From Clostridia bacterium (GTDB taxonomy: Bacteria; Bacillota; Clostridia; Christensenellales; Borkfalkiaceae): a stretch of 33,926 bases of DNA. Every line of letters starts with the position of its first letter. Within the stretch, counting starts at the first letter, position 1. The stretch lies in contig JAFVXN010000131.1 in assembly GCA_017501125.1 (NCBI GenBank), positions 1-33,926 of the forward strand, in the 5' to 3' direction. Below are positions 30,844 through 33,926 of the stretch, one piece after another. The translations under genes and the position numbers were made by a program. Below the pieces are notes generated by a model. That model was not told where the DNA came from. It searched no databases and worked only from the letters and a program-made list of their open reading frames with translations.

Positions 30844-31974
30844 CTATAGATTGGTGTAGTAGTGCCCGTCTTCGTACTTATAATGTTCGTCCATAATCCG
30901 TTGATTTTCTTCCTCGTCCTTGATGCCGACGGCGTGCATAATCGCCATACGCGCTTGGTTGGTGAGTTCCTCGACGGCGACGCGTTTTTCCTTCGTCTTG
31001 TCGGGCCAAATAGGCGGACAAATATGGACGGTGACGTAGGGGTGTTTCTTATGCCAGAGCCTAGAGAGACCCGTACGTTCGCGGAAGGAATAGCCGATAG
31101 GGACGATGGGTCTGTCGTACTGATAGGCAAAGGTCGCCGCCCCCTTTTTGAAAGGACGAATAGGCACGTAATAGTACCAAAGCCCCGTTTCGGGATAGAT
31201 GTGCATCCACTTATTGCGTTTGTTGTGTTTTAAGATGTCGTCGATAAAATTATAGAATTTACGGAAGGTGGTCTTATCTTCGGGGATAGGCACGACGCCA
31301 GCCATCGAAAAGAGCCCGCCGAACTTAGAATAGATGATTTTGCCCCAGGCAGGTACGTTGGGAACGCCCATGCGCATAGACGCACACAGCGCAACGTAGT
31401 CCCACAAAAAGACGTGGTTGCTGACGGTGATAAACCCTTCTTTTTTCAGCCGTTTCATATACGGCTTTAGGTTTTTTCTACCTTCGACTTTGAGATGATA
31501 ACGGATACGGCACAAGGGGAAAGCAATGAGATAGAAGATGATCTTAAAGAAGAATTGCCCGATCTTAAAGAGAAACCCCGTCAAGGAGTTGTAATATTTC
31601 TTGTCTAGTTTGATTTTTCTCTTTTTCTTGACCTCGATGATCTGTTCGTCGGTGTTTTTGGGGAAGACGAAGGGGATATTCGGGATAAAGACGTCGCCCT
31701 GATTGACGCCACCGCCCATATCTTTTTCCAGTTCCCTCTTTTCTTTTCGGAATTGCTTGGTTTTTTCCCAATCCGCCTTTCTTTCCTCTTCCGCTCTTTT
31801 CCACTCCGCCTTTTTCTCTTCGCGAAGTTGTCGCTTCGCTGCCTGTCTTTCCAGCAGTTTCGCCTTTCGTGCCTCTTTTTTGGACAAAGGCACCGTGGAG
31901 GAGATTTCGTCACAAAGGGGCGCCGATTGCGTCTCGGTAATCAATTCAGTTGTTTCTTTCGTGACTTCTTCCAT
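30844..31974 (-). CDS. PlsC-type 1-acylglycerol-3-phosphate acyltransferase with charged N-terminal extension
   Basis: The C-terminal domain (about 160-350) is a PlsC-like acyltransferase: motif I SNHVFLWD with catalytic His187 and Asp192, motif III PETGLWYYYVPIRPFKKGA (261-279) in place of the usual PEGTRS, and motif IV IVPIG. A hydrophobic stretch (133-153) may hold it at the membrane. Residues 1-125 are unusual: an acidic start, then a Lys/Arg/Glu-rich likely coiled coil (31-85) and a basic patch VKKKRKIKLDKK. Ordinary PlsC proteins are about 200-250 residues, so this is a fused or extended form. Substrate preference is unknown. A good promoter lies upstream, with AAGGA before the ATG. Confidence 0.87.
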   Translation of the reverse strand: MEEVTKETTELITETQSAPLCDEISSTVPLSKKEARKAKLLERQAAKRQLREEKKAEWKRAEEERKADWEKTKQFRKEKRELEKDMGGGVNQGDVFIPNIPFVFPKNTDEQIIEVKKKRKIKLDKKYYNSLTGFLFKIGQFFFKIIFYLIAFPLCRIRYHLKVEGRKNLKPYMKRLKKEGFITVSNHVFLWDYVALCASMRMGVPNVPAWGKIIYSKFGGLFSMAGVVPIPEDKTTFRKFYNFIDDILKHNKRNKWMHIYPETGLWYYYVPIRPFKKGAATFAYQYDRPIVPIGYSFRERTGLSRLWHKKHPYVTVHICPPIWPDKTKEKRVAVEELTNQARMAIMHAVGIKDEEENQRIMDEHYKYEDGHYYTNL

Positions 31975-32018
31975 CGTGGTCCTTATCCTTTATCGGCGCA
32001 AACAGCGCATACAAAAAA

Positions 32019-32048
32019 ATTATAGCATATAAGACGGCAATTCGTCAA
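32019..32048 (-). promoter_or_regulatory. Promoter of the acyltransferase-membrane protein unit
   Basis: Minus strand TTGACG (32048-32043), 18 bp, TATAAT (32024-32019) with extended TGC. Confidence 0.78.
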
Positions 32049-32127
32049 TGATTTTACAAAAATTTTTATCCCTTTGTCGAAAGGGAGGCGCTGGAAAATT
32101 TTCTTTTAAGAAAAATCCGCCATAACA

Positions 32128-32156
32128 TTGACTTTTTTGCTCTGGTTTGCTACAAT
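32128..32156 (+). promoter_or_regulatory. Promoter of the DUF1846 gene
   Basis: TTGACT (32128-32133), 17 bp, TACAAT (32151-32156) with extended TGC; the start is about 32163, 24 nt before the ATG. Confidence 0.82.
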
Positions 32157-32186
32157 AGTAAGGATAGAAAAAGGACGGACGTACCA

Positions 32187-33650
32187 ATGAAGAAACTCGG
32201 ATTCGACAACAAGAAATATCTGTCTATGCAGAGCGAAAATATCCAGCAGAGGATTGATTCGTTCGGCGGGAAGTTATATCTGGAGTTCGGCGGAAAATTA
32301 TTCGACGATTACCACGCGTCAAGGGTATTGCCTGGGTTTGAGCCCGACAGCAAGATTAAAATGCTGTTAAAACTTAAAGATATCGCGGAGATTTTGGTCG
32401 TCATCAGCGCCAACGATATCGAGAAAAATAAGTACAGGAGCGATCTTGGCATCACCTACGACGTGGACGTACTGCGTCTTTTGGACGTCTTCAAAAAGCA
32501 AGGTCTTTTCGTCGGCGGGGTGGTAATGACGATGTATCGTCCTCAGCCTCAGGTCGACTCGTTTATCAAGCGTCTCAGCCTTTTGGGTATGCCCGTGTAT
32601 AAGCATTACGCCATCGAAGGCTATCCCTCCAACGTCCAAAAAATCGTCAGCGAGGAGGGCTATGGGAAGAACGAATACGTACCCACGACAAGGCGTCTCG
32701 TCGTCGTGACGGCGCCAGGTCCTGGTAGCGGTAAAATGGCGACCTGCCTTTCGCAACTCTATCACGAGAACAAGCGTGGCGTCAAGGCAGGGTATGCGAA
32801 ATTCGAGACCTTCCCTATCTGGAATTTGCCTTTGTCTCACCCCGTCAACGTAGCGTACGAGGCGGCGACTGCCGATCTTAACGATGTCAATATGATAGAC
32901 CCGTATCATATGGAGGCGTACGGTCAATTGTCCGTCAACTACAATAGAGACGTAGAGATCTTCCCCGTCGTCAACGCGACTTTCGAAAAAATCTGGGGCT
33001 CTTCTCCCTATAAGTCGCCCACCGATATGGGCGTCAATATGGCAGGATTCTGCATCGTCGACGACGAGAAGTGCAGAGAGGCGTCCAAGGCGGAGATTAT
33101 CCGCAGATACTACGCCGCGATGTGTGAGGCGCGTACGGGCAGGGTAGGCAAGGAAGTCGTCGCAAAGATAGACTTGCTTATGCAAAAGATGGGCATCTCG
33201 GTAGCCGATAGAAAACCCGTTGCGGCTGCCCTTGCAAAAGCCGAAGAAACGGGCGCCCCTGCAACGGCGATGCAACTTGCCGACGGCAGGATCGTAGTCG
33301 GTAGGACGGGCGATTTGCTTGGCTCTAGCGCGGCGTGCCTTATCAATGCGTTGAAGGCGCTCGGCGGGATTGACGATAGGATTCAACTCATCTCCCCTAC
33401 GGTCATCGAGCCTATTCAACGCCTGAAAGTGGGGCACATGGGTAGCGTCAATCCCCGTTTGCATACGGACGAAGTGTTGATTTCGCTGGCGATTTGCGCG
33501 GTGACCAACCCTACGGCGGCGCTTGCGATGGAGCAACTGGAAAAATTGCGCGGTTGTGAGTTGCATTCCACCGTCATTTTGTCCGCGACGGACGAAAAAA
33601 CGCTCAAGCGGTTAGGACTTAGGATAACCAACGAGCCTAAAAAAGAATAA
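32187..33650 (+). CDS. DUF1846 domain-containing protein
   Basis: A 487-residue cytoplasmic protein matching the DUF1846 family of Firmicutes and related bacteria: it begins KKLGFDNKKYLSMQSENI, continues with LYLEFGGKLFDDYHASRVLP, and has a phosphate-loop-like APGPGSGKMATCLS (176-189, Lys183). The C-terminal part contains TDEVLISLAICAVTNPTAA. Structures exist for the family but, as far as I know, no biochemical function is established. The P-loop-like element suggests nucleotide binding (inference). It is a single-gene unit with its own promoter. Confidence 0.93.
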   Translation: MKKLGFDNKKYLSMQSENIQQRIDSFGGKLYLEFGGKLFDDYHASRVLPGFEPDSKIKMLLKLKDIAEILVVISANDIEKNKYRSDLGITYDVDVLRLLDVFKKQGLFVGGVVMTMYRPQPQVDSFIKRLSLLGMPVYKHYAIEGYPSNVQKIVSEEGYGKNEYVPTTRRLVVVTAPGPGSGKMATCLSQLYHENKRGVKAGYAKFETFPIWNLPLSHPVNVAYEAATADLNDVNMIDPYHMEAYGQLSVNYNRDVEIFPVVNATFEKIWGSSPYKSPTDMGVNMAGFCIVDDEKCREASKAEIIRRYYAAMCEARTGRVGKEVVAKIDLLMQKMGISVADRKPVAAALAKAEETGAPATAMQLADGRIVVGRTGDLLGSSAACLINALKALGGIDDRIQLISPTVIEPIQRLKVGHMGSVNPRLHTDEVLISLAICAVTNPTAALAMEQLEKLRGCELHSTVILSATDEKTLKRLGLRITNEPKKE

Positions 33651-33655
33651 ATCGT

Positions 33656-33673
33656 GGGGTGCTGACGCACCCC
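33656..33673 (+). other. Hairpin after the DUF1846 gene
   Basis: GGGGTGC-TGAC-GCACCCC begins five bases after the stop codon. It lacks a T-run, so termination there is uncertain. Confidence 0.45.
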
Positions 33674-33681
33674 TCAAAAGT

Positions 33682-33723
33682 GCAGGTGTATCGAAGCGGT
33701 CATAACGAGGCGGTCTTGAAAAC
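33682..33723 (+). pseudogene. 5' fragment of a tRNA-Ser gene
   Basis: Bases 33689-33723 are identical over 35 bp to 33880-33914 of the tRNA-Ser(UGA) gene, covering the D arm and anticodon arm up to the first two bases after the loop. The seven bases before it (GCAGGTG) occupy the slot of the acceptor strand but differ from GGAGAGT. No variable arm, T arm or acceptor 3' strand follows, so this is a remnant and not a gene. Confidence 0.85.
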
Positions 33724-33750
33724 TTCCTTCGTCTGTTTATGTAATTTCTT

Positions 33751-33777
33751 AAAAGCCCTTGATTTTATTGGGTTTTT
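33751..33777 (+). terminator. Weak terminator-like hairpin downstream of the tRNA fragment
   Basis: AAAAGCCC (33751-33758) pairs with GGGTTTTT (33770-33777), one G-T pair, around an 11-nt loop; the right arm is itself the T-run. Confidence 0.55.
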
Positions 33778-33795
33778 CGCATCATCGGATGCACT

Positions 33796-33828
33796 TTGCG
33801 AGAAGCCTTTCTCGCAGTTTTCTCGCAA
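33796..33828. repeat. Inverted repeat with two alternative right arms
   Basis: TTTGCGAGAA (from 33795) can pair with TTCTCGCA at 33809-33816 or, with a longer stem, with TTCTCGCAAA at 33819-33828. The structure ends seven bases before the tRNA-Ser -35 box. Confidence 0.6.
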
Positions 33829-33834
33829 ATTTCC

Positions 33835-33863
33835 TTGACTTGGATCAAGGTGTTTGATATAAT
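33835..33863 (+). promoter_or_regulatory. tRNA-Ser promoter
   Basis: TTGACT (33835-33840), 17 bp, TATAAT (33858-33863), 9 bp before the tRNA 5' end. Confidence 0.85.
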
Positions 33864-33872
33864 TTCATATGT

Positions 33873-33926
33873 GGAGAGTTATCGAAGCGGTCATAACGAG
33901 GCGGTCTTGAAAACCGTTTGGGGATC
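33873..33926 (+). tRNA. tRNA-Ser (anticodon UGA), truncated by window end
   Basis: The 5' acceptor strand GGAGAGT and TA at positions 8-9 are followed by the D arm and the anticodon arm GCGGT-CTTGAAA-ACCGT (33901-33917), with TGA at 33908-33910. It reads UCA and, by wobble, other UCN codons. The start of the long variable arm typical of tRNA-Ser is visible before the sequence ends. Confidence 0.93.

Noticed and set aside
32367..33566. 399-codon minus-strand ORF opposite the DUF1846 gene
   Set aside because: Shadow of a conserved protein, rich in Arg and His as antisense translations of this genome generally are.
1..33926. Transposases, phage genes, toxin-antitoxin or defence systems
   Set aside because: Looked for throughout and not seen. 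All larger genes are housekeeping or metabolic, apart from a few unknown proteins without mobile-element features.

Overview
The window is chromosomal core DNA of a low-to-mid GC Gram-positive anaerobe, most likely an uncultured member of Clostridia. The evidence is gene order: yicC-gmk-rpoZ-priA-def-fmt-rsmB-rlmN-rpe, rpmB divergent from asp23-fakA-recG, and pcrA-ligA are Firmicute arrangements. Near-consensus sigma-A promoters with 17-bp spacers and AAGGAG ribosome binding sites fit this. Superoxide reductase, high-molecular-weight rubredoxin and formate-tetrahydrofolate ligase point to an anaerobe. I cannot fix the family or genus from the sequence alone.

Layout. 1-1007: glyS (minus strand, 3' end outside the window). 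1367-4683: fhs-glnS. 4751-6443: an unknown polytopic membrane protein and a low-molecular-weight tyrosine phosphatase. 6513-9877: an oxygen/redox defence stretch with a ferritin-like di-iron candidate, a nitroreductase, a superoxide reductase and a flavoprotein-rubredoxin fusion. 10277-10960: rpsU and a small unknown protein. 11025-15407: pcrA-ligA. 15656-23929: a compact operon for nucleotide supply, transcription, replication restart, initiator Met-tRNA formylation and deformylation, rRNA methylation and the pentose phosphate pathway. 24087-24275: a DUF6440-like small protein. 24386-24568: rpmB (minus). 24789-29015: asp23-fakA-recG. 29195-30192: minD and a probable divergent minE. 30253-31974: a minus-strand pair, a PlsC-type acyltransferase with a charged N-terminal extension and a four-helix membrane protein. 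32187-33650: a DUF1846 protein. 33873-end: 5' part of tRNA-Ser(UGA), preceded by a broken partial copy of itself.

The most unusual structure is a family of six interspersed elements (about 80-170 bp) at 7801-7883, 7899-7980, 9118-9234, 9891-10062, 15500-15606 and 23928-24048. All lie between genes, all are in the same orientation as the flanking genes, and each folds into a long imperfect hairpin. A core sequence is kept while the arms change together: outer stems differ between copies but still pair, and one core A-U pair becomes G-C in the last copy. They resemble ERIC-type intergenic palindromes in design, but I do not recognise the family. Other points of interest are a tyrosine/glycine-rich low-complexity linker in PcrA, a pcrA start codon lying at the predicted transcription start (leaderless), a superoxide reductase with a half-lost N-terminal iron site, minDE without minC beside it, the absence of remA, coaBC and the PrpC/PrkC/RsgA block from the conserved operon, and a 35-bp duplication of tRNA-Ser.
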